From an uncultured Mycoplasmatota bacterium (lineage in GTDB: Bacteria; Bacillota_I; Bacilli_A; RF39; UBA660): a DNA stretch of 53,860 nt. The DNA lies in assembly GCA_946497375.1 (NCBI GenBank), contig CAMMKE010000001.1:1-53860 (forward strand), given 5' to 3'. The translations under genes and the position numbers were made by a program. The notes under the pieces were generated by a model, which did no database searches, was not told the origin of the DNA, and saw nothing but the letters and a program-made list of their open reading frames with translations. Position 1 is the first letter of the stretch, and every line of letters starts with the position of its first letter. Below are positions 43,404-52,740 of this stretch, piece after piece.

Positions 43404-44309
43404 ATGAGAAAAGTAAATACATTAGTAAAAAAAAGTGATGTTACTAAATTAAAGAGTTATTATGGGGAAGCTTTGGGTAATAAGGATTTTAAAGATTATG
43501 TAGATAATCTTGATGTAAGTAGTGATGTTTTAATTAAATATACTACTAGTATCGAAGATGCTGTTAAAGAAAGTAATAATTGTAAAGCTTGTCCTGGACT
43601 TAAGAATTGTCCTAATACTTTAAAAGGACATGTTTATACGGCTATTAAAGATGGCAATAATCTAAACTTTAGTTATATACCTTGTGATAAATTAATTAAA
43701 GAAGAGAATACTTATGCTTATAAGAAAAATATTACTTGTTTTGATTTACCTAAAGAGATAAGTGAAGCTTCCTTTTCTAAAGCTTATCGAGATGATAAAA
43801 AACGTCTTCCCATCTTTAAATATTTTAAAGAGTTTATGGATAGTTATATAAAAGATAAGAAAGGTAAAGGCCTATACTTAAGTGGTTCTTTTGGAAGTGG
43901 TAAAACCTATTTAGTGGCGGCATTATTTAATGAACTTGCTAAGAAAAATATCTCTTCGGCTTTAGTATATTATCCTGAACTTTTAAGAAGTCTAAAATCA
44001 TCTTTTGGAAGTGATTATGAAGCTAAGTTTGATTTTATTAAGACAGTACCTCTATTACTCTTAGATGATATAGGAGCAGAGAATACTACTTCTTGGAGTA
44101 GAGATGAAGTATTAGGACCAATACTACAATACCGTATGGAAGAAGAATTACCTACCTTTTTTACATCTAATTTAACTTTAGATGAGTTAGAGAGTACTTT
44201 AAGTAATACTAATAATGGAATTGAGAAGATAAAAGCGAAAAGAATAATAGAGAGAATTAAACAACTAACTGTTCCTTTAGAGTTAATTAGTAAAAATAGA
44301 AGAAACTAA
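43404..44309 (+). CDS. dnaI: Primosomal helicase loader DnaI
   Basis: Loads the replicative helicase. 301 residues from ATG 43404, with AGAGGTGAAG upstream. N-terminal zinc-binding domain (CKACPGLKNCPNTLKGHVYT), C-terminal AAA+ domain with Walker A SGSFGSGKTYLVAAL (about 153-167), Walker B PLLLLDDIGAENTTSW and sensor-1 TFFTSNLTL. The arrangement is that of Bacillus DnaI rather than DnaC because of the zinc domain. Confidence 0.92.
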   Translation: MRKVNTLVKKSDVTKLKSYYGEALGNKDFKDYVDNLDVSSDVLIKYTTSIEDAVKESNNCKACPGLKNCPNTLKGHVYTAIKDGNNLNFSYIPCDKLIKEENTYAYKKNITCFDLPKEISEASFSKAYRDDKKRLPIFKYFKEFMDSYIKDKKGKGLYLSGSFGSGKTYLVAALFNELAKKNISSALVYYPELLRSLKSSFGSDYEAKFDFIKTVPLLLLDDIGAENTTSWSRDEVLGPILQYRMEEELPTFFTSNLTLDELESTLSNTNNGIEKIKAKRIIERIKQLTVPLELISKNRRN

Positions 44310-44348
44310 AAGTAATTATTAAAACAATAACTCTGGTATTTATCTAAC

Positions 44349-44377
44349 AAAACTGTAATAAAATTTACAGTTTTTTT
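44349..44377 (+). terminator. Terminator after dnaI
   Basis: AAAACTGTAA pairs with TTACAGTTTT, 6-base loop, T7 run. Confidence 0.85.
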
Positions 44378-44406
44378 GTGATATATTTGTAAAGAAAGGA
44401 GAAATT

Positions 44407-45162
44407 ATGGAAGTTTTAAAAGTTAATAATTTAAAAAAATATTATGGTAATAATACTAATATTACTAAAGCTTTAAATAATATATCATTTACTGTTAATG
44501 ATAATGAGTTCCTTGCTATTATGGGAGCAAGTGGTAGTGGTAAAACAACTTTACTTAACACTATATCTACAATAGATACTGTTACTAGTGGTAATATTAT
44601 TATTAATGGAGTTGATATTACTAATTTAAATGAAGAAGAATTATCTAATTTTAGAAAGGAGAATCTTGGTTTTGTTTTCCAAGACTTTAATTTATTAGAT
44701 ACTTTAACTATTAAAGAAAATATTGCCTTATCTTTGATAATCACTAAAGAAGATAAAACTAAAATAGATGATTTAGTCTCAGATATTAGTAAAAAATTAG
44801 GTATTAGCGATATTTTAAATAAATATCCTTATGAAGTAAGTGGAGGCCAAAAACAAAGGTGTGCCTGTGCTAGGGCTCTTATCAACAACCCTAAACTAAT
44901 ACTTGCAGATGAGCCTACAGGAGCCCTTGATTCTCGTAATGCTAGAGTCTTATTAGAAACTTTTAAAGAGATGAATGAAGAGTTAAACTCTACTATTTTA
45001 ATGGTTACTCATGATGCTTTTTCAGCAAGTTATGCAAGTCGGGTTTTATTTATTAAAGATGGTAAAATATTTAATGAAATAGTTAAAGGTAATAAAAGTA
45101 GGGGAGAGTTTTATGATGAGATTATAGATGTTTTAACATTTCTTGGAGGAGACATTAAATAA
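44407..45162 (+). CDS. bceA: BceA-like ABC transporter ATPase
   Basis: 251 residues. Walker A GASGSGKTTLL (about 38-48), Q-loop FVFQDFNLLD, signature VSGGQKQR, Walker B LILADEPTGALD and H-loop VTHDAFSAS. It belongs to the MacB/LolD/BceA class. AAAGGAG precedes ATG. Its stop overlaps the permease start by one base. With the permease and the two-component genes downstream it makes a Bce-type peptide antibiotic detoxification module. Confidence 0.9.
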   Translation: MEVLKVNNLKKYYGNNTNITKALNNISFTVNDNEFLAIMGASGSGKTTLLNTISTIDTVTSGNIIINGVDITNLNEEELSNFRKENLGFVFQDFNLLDTLTIKENIALSLIITKEDKTKIDDLVSDISKKLGISDILNKYPYEVSGGQKQRCACARALINNPKLILADEPTGALDSRNARVLLETFKEMNEELNSTILMVTHDAFSASYASRVLFIKDGKIFNEIVKGNKSRGEFYDEIIDVLTFLGGDIK

Positions 45163-47135
45163 TGCTTTTTAAACTTAGTTTGGGTAATGCTAAAAGAAGT
45201 ATTAAAGATTATTTAATCTATATAGTTACTATAACTATAGCATTCTCTCTTATGTTTTCTTTTAATCTTATCTCTAACTCTAAAGATATCCTTGATTTGG
45301 CCGATATGATGAAAAACTTTCGTATCGCCATGATTTTTGTTAGTTTAATAGTTTGTTTTGTCTTAGGATTTTTAATTAACTATATGATTAAATTTATCTT
45401 TAAAAGACGAAGTAAAGAGTTTGGACTATATCTCTTACTTGGTATTAGTAAGAAAGATATCTCTCTTATGTTTATCTTAGAAAACTTAATACTAGGTTTT
45501 ATCTCATTAGTCTTATCATTCTTTGTAGGTATTTTACTTAGTACTATTATCTCTAGTATAATCTTAAATATCTTTAATGCCCCATATCTTGTTAAATTAC
45601 CTACTGATTATTTAGTACCTATTCTTTTATCTTTAGGATACTTTTTACTTATATATCTTGTGGTATTACTTTTAACTAAAAGAAGGATTAAACGTCTTAA
45701 AATACATGATTTATTATATTTAGATTCTCATAATGAAAAGAGTAAAGTAACTAAAAAGAAATCTCTTGTTACTTTTATAATCTCTCTTATTCTTGTTATG
45801 GGAGGACTACTTATCTTTAATAATGAGTTTAAAGGAGTAGGGATAGAGCCTGATACTTTATTAGTAATTTTATCTATTATAATGTTAATAATAGGTATCT
45901 ACTTATTTATATCATCCTTTGCAAACTTTCTTTTATCTTTCATCTTAAAACATAAAACTCTTAAATATAATAAAGATAATCTCTTTGTTATAAGACAGTT
46001 TAATGCTAAAGTTAAGACGATGAAAAAGTCTTTAGGAACTCTATCCTTATTAATTACTCTTACGCTTGTTTCATTAACATTTTCTTTGATGTTTAATGAG
46101 ATATTTGAACTACAGATGGATATGTCATCTCCTTATGATGTTACAATCATAGATGATGAAGAGGATTTTGATAAATATATAAATCATATTAAGAAAGAAT
46201 ATGCAATAGATGAGGTATTTACTTATCATGAGTACTTTAATGATATTAATTACGTTAATGATAATTTATCTTCTGATTATCAAGGCTGGAGAGGAACTGA
46301 TACTTATTTAAGACTTAGTGATTATAATAAATTATTAGAACTTAAAGGGAGAAATCCTATTACCTTAGATAAAGATGAATATTATATTCATACATCTAGT
46401 AGTATTTATGATGGTATTATGGATATTGAAGATAAACTTAAGACTATTAAGGTAGGCGATAAAACTTTAAAACTAAAAGATGTAACTAGTCTTTATTATA
46501 CTTCTAGTTGGTCTTATGGTAATGGTTTTGTCATTGTAGTACCTGATAATATTGTTGATAATTTAAAGCCTGAATCTGATACTTTAGTAGTTGATACTAA
46601 AGAAGAGACTAAAGAAGAATTAAATAATGAACTTTTAAGTATCTTAAATAGTGATATTTGCGAAACTGATCCTGAAACTGGTGCTACTTACTGTTATGCT
46701 TCTGCAAATGTCTTTGTAAAAGGTTATTATTTAGCGATGAATAAATCTGTTATGACGATTATGGACTTTACCTTATTTTATTTAGCCTTTATCTTTACAG
46801 TAGTAACTGGTACTATAATTTCAGTTCAAAGTATAAATGATGGAATTACTTATAAGAAATATTATGATACTTTGAATAAACTAGGTCTTAGTAAAAGAAA
46901 AGTTTTAAAGACAGTTAGAAAACAATTATTTATATATTTCTTATTCCCAGTAATGCTTCCCTTTGTTATTAATTTCTTTGTTACTACAAGTTTAAATCAT
47001 ATCTTTTCAGATTTCCTTCCTACTAGTATGACCTATTTATTCTTTATCTTCTTAAGTTATGTTCTTTTCTTAATTATATATTTAATCTATTACTTAATAT
47101 CTTATTTCTCATTTAAAAGATGTTTGGAGTATTAA
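45162..47135 (+). CDS. bceB: BceB-like ABC transporter permease (FtsX family)
   Basis: 657 residues and about ten membrane segments. A large extracellular domain (about residues 310-530) lies between segments 7 and 8, the diagnostic BceB layout; the C-terminal three segments follow. The N-terminus LFKLSLGNAKRSIKDYLIYI matches the family. Start overlaps bceA. In this family the permease senses bacitracin- or lantibiotic-lipid complexes and signals to the BceS kinase; the specific drug cannot be deduced. Confidence 0.88.
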   Translation: MLFKLSLGNAKRSIKDYLIYIVTITIAFSLMFSFNLISNSKDILDLADMMKNFRIAMIFVSLIVCFVLGFLINYMIKFIFKRRSKEFGLYLLLGISKKDISLMFILENLILGFISLVLSFFVGILLSTIISSIILNIFNAPYLVKLPTDYLVPILLSLGYFLLIYLVVLLLTKRRIKRLKIHDLLYLDSHNEKSKVTKKKSLVTFIISLILVMGGLLIFNNEFKGVGIEPDTLLVILSIIMLIIGIYLFISSFANFLLSFILKHKTLKYNKDNLFVIRQFNAKVKTMKKSLGTLSLLITLTLVSLTFSLMFNEIFELQMDMSSPYDVTIIDDEEDFDKYINHIKKEYAIDEVFTYHEYFNDINYVNDNLSSDYQGWRGTDTYLRLSDYNKLLELKGRNPITLDKDEYYIHTSSSIYDGIMDIEDKLKTIKVGDKTLKLKDVTSLYYTSSWSYGNGFVIVVPDNIVDNLKPESDTLVVDTKEETKEELNNELLSILNSDICETDPETGATYCYASANVFVKGYYLAMNKSVMTIMDFTLFYLAFIFTVVTGTIISVQSINDGITYKKYYDTLNKLGLSKRKVLKTVRKQLFIYFLFPVMLPFVINFFVTTSLNHIFSDFLPTSMTYLFFIFLSYVLFLIIYLIYYLISYFSFKRCLEY

Positions 47136-47136
47136 A

Positions 47137-47727
47137 ATGAAAAATAGTAAATTACTTATTAAAATAGTAACAGTTATTATTACTATTTTTCTTGTTTGTT
47201 TTATAATTTATGCAATTAAACTAGGACTTTTGGAAGATAAAGAAGCTCTTGTTTCCTATATGAACTCTCTAGGCTTTATCGCTCCTTTCTTCTTTCTTTT
47301 CATACAAATCTTTCAAGTAGTATTTCCAGTTATTCCAGGAGGAGCATCTTGTCTTGCCGGAGTACTTGCTTTTGGACCTATAGAAGATTTTATCTATAAT
47401 TATATAGGTTTAACTATAGGCAGTATAATAGTCTATCTATTGGTTTTGAAGTATGGCCTTAAAATAATATATAAATTATTTGATAAATCTTTAGTAGATA
47501 AATATCTTAAATACATTAGAAATAATACTTTTAAAAAGATATTCTTTTTAGGAATACTTTTTCCTGGAGCCCCAGATAATTTATTATGTTATATCGCAGG
47601 AATTAGTAATATTAATCTAAAAGAATTCATAATCTATATACTGCTTGGTAAGCCTTTAACCTTAATATTTTATAGTATCTTTTACATGATAGGGTGTAAA
47701 AATTTTTTGTGGGTAAATAGTAGTTAA
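47137..47727 (+). CDS. VTT (TVP38/DedA-like) membrane protein, 3-prime end altered by an insertion
   Basis: 196 residues as read. Features: N-terminal membrane segment, VTT core with FQVVFPVIPGGASCLAGVLAFGP and FPGAPDNLLCYIAGISNI. After residue 185 (FYMI) the reading enters the insertion element, so the last 11 residues (GCKNFLWVNSS) and the stop come from its terminal repeat. Joining across the element, the original would end FYMI-L-stop (TAA at 49195), 186 residues, so the protein is almost complete. It starts one base after bceB. Function: small-molecule or lipid membrane trafficking family, unspecific. Confidence 0.85.
   Translation: MKNSKLLIKIVTVIITIFLVCFIIYAIKLGLLEDKEALVSYMNSLGFIAPFFFLFIQIFQVVFPVIPGGASCLAGVLAFGPIEDFIYNYIGLTIGSIIVYLLVLKYGLKIIYKLFDKSLVDKYLKYIRNNTFKKIFFLGILFPGAPDNLLCYIAGISNINLKEFIIYILLGKPLTLIFYSIFYMIGCKNFLWVNSS
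47683..47691 (+). repeat. Left target-site duplication
   Basis: TACATGATA immediately before the element; the same 9 bases follow its right end. Confidence 0.95.
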
Positions 47728-49182
47728 TGATATATTTCATCAACTACTATTTTTTCTATTTCACTCCAATGATCACTTTCATACATACATCTTAATGCAA
47801 TCATATAATTAGCACCTTCAACACTCCATCTCATTCCTGCTTGTTTTAATCTAAGTTGTACTACAGTTTTATTAGAACTTTCTATTGCACCACTACCTAC
47901 AAACCAATCATTATGTTCATAAGTAGAATAATCTATTTTATTTTTGTTATTTTCTAAATAAACTGGTAAATTACAAACAGTCTTAGGTACTGTTATGTCT
48001 TTATATTTCTTTAATTCTTTTACTATCAAATCATATTCTCTAGAATAACAATAACCGATTATTTTATCTCTAAATTTCTCTACCTTTTTAGTATCATCAT
48101 TAAATATAAACTTACCATAATTGGTTATATTTTCTATTAAGTGAAACTTATCTAATATTTGAATAGCTTCAGGAAATAGTTCATCTATCATATTTCTAAT
48201 CCAAGTGGCACCATCTGATATAAATACAATCTTTTCATATTCTCAATATTTTAGTTCTACTGCTTTGGCAAATACCAATATTTTAAAAGTTTCAACATTA
48301 CCAATATAAGAAACATATTCTTTATGATTTATGATATTAGATTTGTCTTTTCTTTTATACATATCATCATCAGAAAAGAAAATACCTAATTTATTTTCTC
48401 TCCAGGTAGAACCATTTTCATCTTCTATTCTAGTATTAACACTTGCACCATCTGCTTGAATATATAAAGTACCTTTCTTTTTAGTTACAGTCATATCTAT
48501 ATTAGTGCGATTATTCCAAATTTCTATAGCTTTATTATAATTATAATCATAAACTAATTTGCCTACATATTTAGTTATTTTCATTACAGTAACATAAGAT
48601 ATTTTAACTCCATATACCCTATATATAATCTCACTAGCTTTTTGAAATGATGCTTGATTTTGTCCCCAAAAGGCTATTTCTATCATCATTTTTAATGATA
48701 CTTTAAATGGTAATTTATCTATTCCTAGATATTCATCTAAAGGAGTAATTAATTTGCTTTTTAAGTTATATTTATCTAAATCAATAATATCATTTATTTG
48801 AAGTATGGTTCTATAAATTTCTATTTTGCCATTTAACATTATGATTTCTATTTTACTTTTTCCATGATTTTTTAATTTGAATCCTTTTTCTTCCCACTCT
48901 TGTTTTTTTTAGTTATTAGTTCATGTTCATTTATACTTTTAGATATCAACTCCTCTATATGGGTATTAATAATACTCTTGCAATCATCAATGCTGTTCAT
49001 TGCTAATTCTTCAATAGAATTTATATCTAAACCATCATTAGATATAAGCCTATTAAAGTTTGTATCTAAATTATTTATGTTTTTCTCAAATTGTTCTATT
49101 GTTCTCATACTTATCTACCACCTTTATTCTTTAGATAAGTATAACATAACCATTATTTTACCCACAAAAAATTTTTACACCC
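47692..49182 (-). mobile_element. ISLre2-type insertion sequence, decayed
   Basis: 1491 bp bounded by perfect 26-bp terminal inverted repeats (47692-47717 beginning GGGTGTAAAA, and 49157-49182 ending TTTTTACACCC) and by a 9-bp direct target duplication. The transposase runs on the minus strand and is of the ISLre2 kind, but has a frameshift and an internal stop, so it is non-autonomous. The exact ends point to a recent insertion. It lies between the VTT gene and the hypothetical/response-regulator genes, splitting the bce locus. Confidence 0.95.
47724..49108 (-). pseudogene. ISLre2-family transposase, frameshift plus stop
   Basis: Minus-strand frames: 49108-48872 (N-terminus MRTIEQFEKNINNLDTNF), then a -1 shift at a run of eight A (48910-48903 in minus orientation) into QEWEEKGFKLKNHGK and MLNGKIEIYRTIL, an in-frame TGA at 48245-48243 (between ELKY and EYEKIVFISDG), then the frame to 47724 (ISDGATWIRN, LDKFHLIENI, WFVGSGAIESSNKTV, GMRWSVEGANY). 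Together they would give about 461 residues. The catalytic-type motifs ISDGA and GSGAIES are kept. The TGA is a true stop in this organism. Confidence 0.9.
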
Positions 49183-49191
49183 TACATGATA
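49183..49191 (+). repeat. Right target-site duplication
   Basis: TACATGATA directly after the right terminal repeat; continued by CTT TAA, the original end of the VTT gene. Confidence 0.95.
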
Positions 49192-49247
49192 CTTTAATAT
49201 TGACTAAATAGTTTTACCTCTATAAAATAAATATTGGAGTGATAAAT

Positions 49248-49613
49248 ATGAATATTAAAGTGACTTCTCTATGTACAGGAGACATTTATAAAAAAATAAC
49301 AGTAAGAAAAGAATTTAGACCAGGAAAATTTGGCACTGATGTTAAAAGTGTTCCATATAAAGAAAATGCCTTATTAATTAAAGTTGGTAGTGGCTACGTC
49401 GATATAGATACTGTCAAAAATGAAAAAGACTTAAAAGAAAAATATAATGAAGTTAATGCTTTAGGAGATTTTCGTAATGGGTGTGGTATTTTAAGAGACA
49501 CTATCCCTTTTGATGATAATGAAGGACTTTTATATGTAGATTATGAAAGTATAAAAGATACTTCGTACGATACTAAAGCGGTTTCTTTTAAAAAATTAAA
49601 GAAAGTAAGATAA
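49248..49613 (+). CDS. Hypothetical protein upstream of bceR
   Basis: 121 residues from ATG 49248, with TGGAG at 49235-49239 (GTG 49239 is inside it). Opening MNIKVTSLCTGDIYKKITVRK, then RNGCGILRDTIPFDDNEGLLYVDYE; beta-rich, soluble, no recognised domain. Four bases separate its stop from the response regulator, so it is in the same transcript; before the insertion it would have followed the VTT gene. Confidence 0.65.
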   Translation: MNIKVTSLCTGDIYKKITVRKEFRPGKFGTDVKSVPYKENALLIKVGSGYVDIDTVKNEKDLKEKYNEVNALGDFRNGCGILRDTIPFDDNEGLLYVDYESIKDTSYDTKAVSFKKLKKVR

Positions 49614-49617
49614 AATA

Positions 49618-50280
49618 ATGGAAAAAATATTAATCATAGAAGACGATAAAGTAATTAGAGAAGAGTTATCTATTCTTTTAACTAATAATAATTATGATGT
49701 TAGTAATACTACAGATTTTCTTAATATAGAGAAAGTTATAGAGAATATAAAACCTGATCTAATTTTACTTGATATTAATTTACCTAATATAAGTGGCTAT
49801 GAAGTAATTAAAATAATAAAAAAAGTTACATCTAAACCTGTCATTTTTGTAACTAGTAGAAATACTATAGAAGATGAACTAAAAAGTTTAAGAAGTGGTG
49901 GCTACGACTTTATCACTAAACCATATAACAAAGAATTATTGTTACTTAAAATTAGAAGATGTTTAGATGAGGTTAATCCTAAAAATCATAAAGATTTAGT
50001 AGTAAACGGGGTAGTATTAGATTTGCATTTGTCTAAACTTAAATATCAAGATAAAGAAATAGAACTAACTAGGAATGAATTTTTATTAATGTATTATTTA
50101 TTCTTAAATTATCCTAATGTCTTGAGTAAAGATACATTAATAGAATATTTGTGGAATGATCAATTTTATTTAGATGAAAACATCTTAATAGTAAATATTA
50201 ATAGATTAAGAAACAAATTAAGAGATATAGGATTAGATAACTTTATTAAGACAGTAAGAGGTGTTGGTTATAAGTTATGA
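49618..50280 (+). CDS. bceR: BceR-like OmpR-family response regulator
   Basis: 220 residues. Receiver domain with the acidic pair (IIEDD), phosphoacceptor Asp in LLDINLP (about residue 51), Thr/Ser in VIFVTSR and Lys in ITKPYNKE; then a winged-helix DNA-binding domain (ELTRNEFLLMYYLFL, IVNINRLRNKL, TVRGVGYKL). TGA stop overlaps the kinase ATG. Likely activates the bceAB genes upstream on drug sensing. Confidence 0.93.
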   Translation: MEKILIIEDDKVIREELSILLTNNNYDVSNTTDFLNIEKVIENIKPDLILLDINLPNISGYEVIKIIKKVTSKPVIFVTSRNTIEDELKSLRSGGYDFITKPYNKELLLLKIRRCLDEVNPKNHKDLVVNGVVLDLHLSKLKYQDKEIELTRNEFLLMYYLFLNYPNVLSKDTLIEYLWNDQFYLDENILIVNINRLRNKLRDIGLDNFIKTVRGVGYKL

Positions 50281-51278
50281 TGTTTTTAGAGTATTTAGAA
50301 GAAAAGATATTTTTTATAATAATTAGTTTAGTCTTTACAATACTTCTTAGTATTTATCTACTGCTAATAGGTATTAATTATAGTGTTGTTATTTTACTTG
50401 CAGTACTTATTATTCTTTTTATATTTATATCTTTAATATCTAATTATTTTATTATTAAAAAAAGATATAAAAAAATAGTTAATTTAGTGGATTCTCTAGA
50501 TGAAAAATATCTAATTAAGGAAGTAATAAAAAAGCCTAAAAATTTAGAGAATAGAGCCTATTATTATGCTTTAGATAAATCTTGTAAAGCTTTAAATGAT
50601 AAATTGAGTGAGATAGAAAACTCTAAGAATGAGTATCTTGATTTTTTAGATAGTTTTATTCATGAGATTAAAACACCAATTTCGGCTTTGTCTTTATATG
50701 CTGATAATAATAATGATAAGAAAATAAAAGAAGAAATTCTAAAAATAAGTAGGCTTGTCGATAAAATGCTATTTTATGCAAGAAGTGATGTAGTTGAGAA
50801 AGATTATTTTATTAAAGAAGTCTCACTTGCTGACCTTGTTCATCCTGTATTATTAGAGTATAAGAATTATTTACTTAATTACCATATTAAAGTAGAAGTA
50901 AAGGATTTAGATAATTTAAAAGTTTATACTGATATTAAATGGTTAAACTTTATAATAGGACAGATAATTAGTAATTCATTAAAATATCAAAATAAAAAAG
51001 ATAGACTAGTTAGAATAAAAGGTGTTAGTACTAAAAATAATATAAAATTAGAAATATATGATAATGGGGTAGGGATAAAAGAAGCTGATTTATCTAAAGT
51101 ATTTGAGAAAGGCTTTACAGGCAGTAACAGAAATAAAAAGAATGCTAGTGGTATAGGACTTTATCTTACAAAGAAACTGTGTGATAAGCTTGGTATTGAT
51201 ATTAAAATAGAATCAGTCTATTTAAAATATACTAAAGTAGTTATTACTTTTCCTAAAGGTAATTATTTTATAAAATAA
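50277..51278 (+). CDS. bceS: BceS-like intramembrane-sensing histidine kinase
   Basis: 333 residues. Two membrane segments close together (about 10-30 and 36-58) with almost no extracellular loop, typical of kinases that sense through the BceAB transporter. H-box FIHEIKTPISALSLY (phosphorylated His), N-box IISNSLKYQ, G1 IYDNGVGI, and G2 SGIGLYLTKKL are present. The 11-base overlap of its 3-prime end with uvsE is convergent. Confidence 0.92.
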   Translation: MMFLEYLEEKIFFIIISLVFTILLSIYLLLIGINYSVVILLAVLIILFIFISLISNYFIIKKRYKKIVNLVDSLDEKYLIKEVIKKPKNLENRAYYYALDKSCKALNDKLSEIENSKNEYLDFLDSFIHEIKTPISALSLYADNNNDKKIKEEILKISRLVDKMLFYARSDVVEKDYFIKEVSLADLVHPVLLEYKNYLLNYHIKVEVKDLDNLKVYTDIKWLNFIIGQIISNSLKYQNKKDRLVRIKGVSTKNNIKLEIYDNGVGIKEADLSKVFEKGFTGSNRNKKNASGIGLYLTKKLCDKLGIDIKIESVYLKYTKVVITFPKGNYFIK

Positions 51279-52212
51279 TAGTAGTTCCCTTTACTTTAAA
51301 ATCTTTATAAAATTTAAGTTGTCTTACTAACCTAAATAAAGCTTCATCCTTACCTTTCGCTTCTAACATTATATCTATATCAGTATTAAGAGGCTTTAAT
51401 AATTTTAAAAACTTAATAAAGGAGTTATAGTTTAAATAAGTACTATGATTTCTTTTTTGTTTAGAGTTTAAGGGACAAGAAAAATGAATTTTAGGATTTA
51501 GATCAGTATTTTCCCATGTCTTTATAATTCTAGGTAATAGTTTATCTATTCTTTCATTTTTTAGATGATTACAGATATAGTGATGATAGTCTAAGACCAT
51601 AGGTATATTTAACTCTTCACATAAAGTTAAAGTATCAGTTACGGTATAAGTTTTATCATCGTTTTCTAGTATTATTAGACTTTTTAACTCTATAGGTAAC
51701 TTATTAAAATTATCTCTAAATCTATTTAATGCTTCTTCCTTAGTTGGTTTAGAACTTCCTAGATGTAATACACATTTACCTTTTATACCTAATAACTTAA
51801 ATATTTCTAAATGAAACTTTAATATCTTTATACTATTAAGAGTAACACTTTCCCTTTCACTTGTAAGTAGACAAAATTCGTCAGGATGTGTATCTATTCT
51901 AATATTATACTTATCTATAGTTTTCTTTAATTTATTGAAATCATCTTTAAATACCTCTTTATAATCAATGTTAATACTTGGATGGGTAAGTAAGGGAAAC
52001 ATAGTATGGGTCATTCTATAGAATTTAATCTTATTATCATGGTTATATTTTAAGACTTTCTGAAAGTTTTTAAAGTTAAGTTTTATTCTTTTTGTTAGTA
52101 AATCTATTCCTTTGTCATTATCATATTTAGAGAATTCTTTAAAAGTTAAATTATGAGAGTATATATCTAAAAGAGTAGGAGGATTACCTACATAACCTAA
52201 ATTTATTTGCAT
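51268..52212 (-). CDS. uvsE: UV damage endonuclease UvsE
   Basis: 314 residues. Nicks DNA 5-prime of UV photoproducts; TIM-barrel fold with metal ligands in RMTHTMFPLLTHP, RIDTHPDEFC, CVLHLGSS, LILENDD, VLDYHHY, HFSCP and ILMLEAKGK-like DIMLEAKGKD. The start is ATG 52212 after AGGTGATGTT on the minus strand. It is convergent with the kinase gene. Confidence 0.92.
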   Translation of the reverse strand: MQINLGYVGNPPTLLDIYSHNLTFKEFSKYDNDKGIDLLTKRIKLNFKNFQKVLKYNHDNKIKFYRMTHTMFPLLTHPSINIDYKEVFKDDFNKLKKTIDKYNIRIDTHPDEFCLLTSERESVTLNSIKILKFHLEIFKLLGIKGKCVLHLGSSKPTKEEALNRFRDNFNKLPIELKSLIILENDDKTYTVTDTLTLCEELNIPMVLDYHHYICNHLKNERIDKLLPRIIKTWENTDLNPKIHFSCPLNSKQKRNHSTYLNYNSFIKFLKLLKPLNTDIDIMLEAKGKDEALFRLVRQLKFYKDFKVKGTTIIL

Positions 52213-52294
52213 AACATCACCTTTATTATTTTTAATAATTATTGACTTTTTATACTTTTTATCTATAATATTCTTAAGAAATGAGGTAATAGTT

Positions 52295-52678
52295 ATGAAG
52301 GGAACTTTTGATAAATAAGAAATAAAATTTTATGTAAAATTTAATAATAGTGACTCACCTATTGAATTTGAGGCAATATATGGATTAGGTCCAACATTAA
52401 TAGAAGAGACTTTAATTTTATATGCTGAAAGTAAGAATAGTAGTACACATCGTATAGGTGATTTTAACTATACAGAATTTAATATTCCAGTAAAAGCGCC
52501 TTGTTTAACTTATGAAGATGCTATTAAATGTTATTTTGATGAGCATTACAAAGAGTTTAATAGATTACAAATGACATTAGCATTGTGCTTTTTACAAAGA
52601 TATTGCATGGATTATGAAGAAGTAAAAAAGGAAAAAGAAAAATATGTAAAAATATTAGAAAAAAATATTGTTAACTAA
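52295..52678 (+). pseudogene. Small hypothetical gene with an early stop
   Basis: ATG 52295 (GAGGT upstream) gives MKGTFDK, then TAA at 52316. The same frame continues open for about 119 codons to TAA 52676, encoding a plausible soluble protein (EFEAIYGLGPTLIEETLILY, FNIPVKAPCLTYEDAIKCYF, and a lysine-rich helical end). No alternative ATG, GTG or TTG start occurs after the stop until far inside. Best read as a gene with one nonsense change. No family recognised. Confidence 0.6.
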
Positions 52679-52685
52679 CAGTATC

Positions 52686-52714
52686 TTTACATTTTTAAAA
52701 TTATATATTATAAT
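52686..52714 (+). promoter_or_regulatory. Promoter of the 346-residue gene
   Basis: TTTACA at 52686-52691, 17-base spacer, TATAAT at 52709-52714. Confidence 0.7.
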
Positions 52715-52740
52715 ATGCGGTAAATGGAAGGAGAACTAGT

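Noticed and set aside
48243..48245. TGA inside the transposase read as Trp (genetic code 4)
   Set aside because: topA, the P-loop kinase gene and the response regulator all end at TGA, and Trp is coded by TGG throughout, so TGA is a stop.
48900..49211. Plus-strand 103-codon frame over the transposase N-terminus
   Set aside because: It is the antisense of the transposase, runs across the right terminal repeat, and has only hydrophobic shadow composition.
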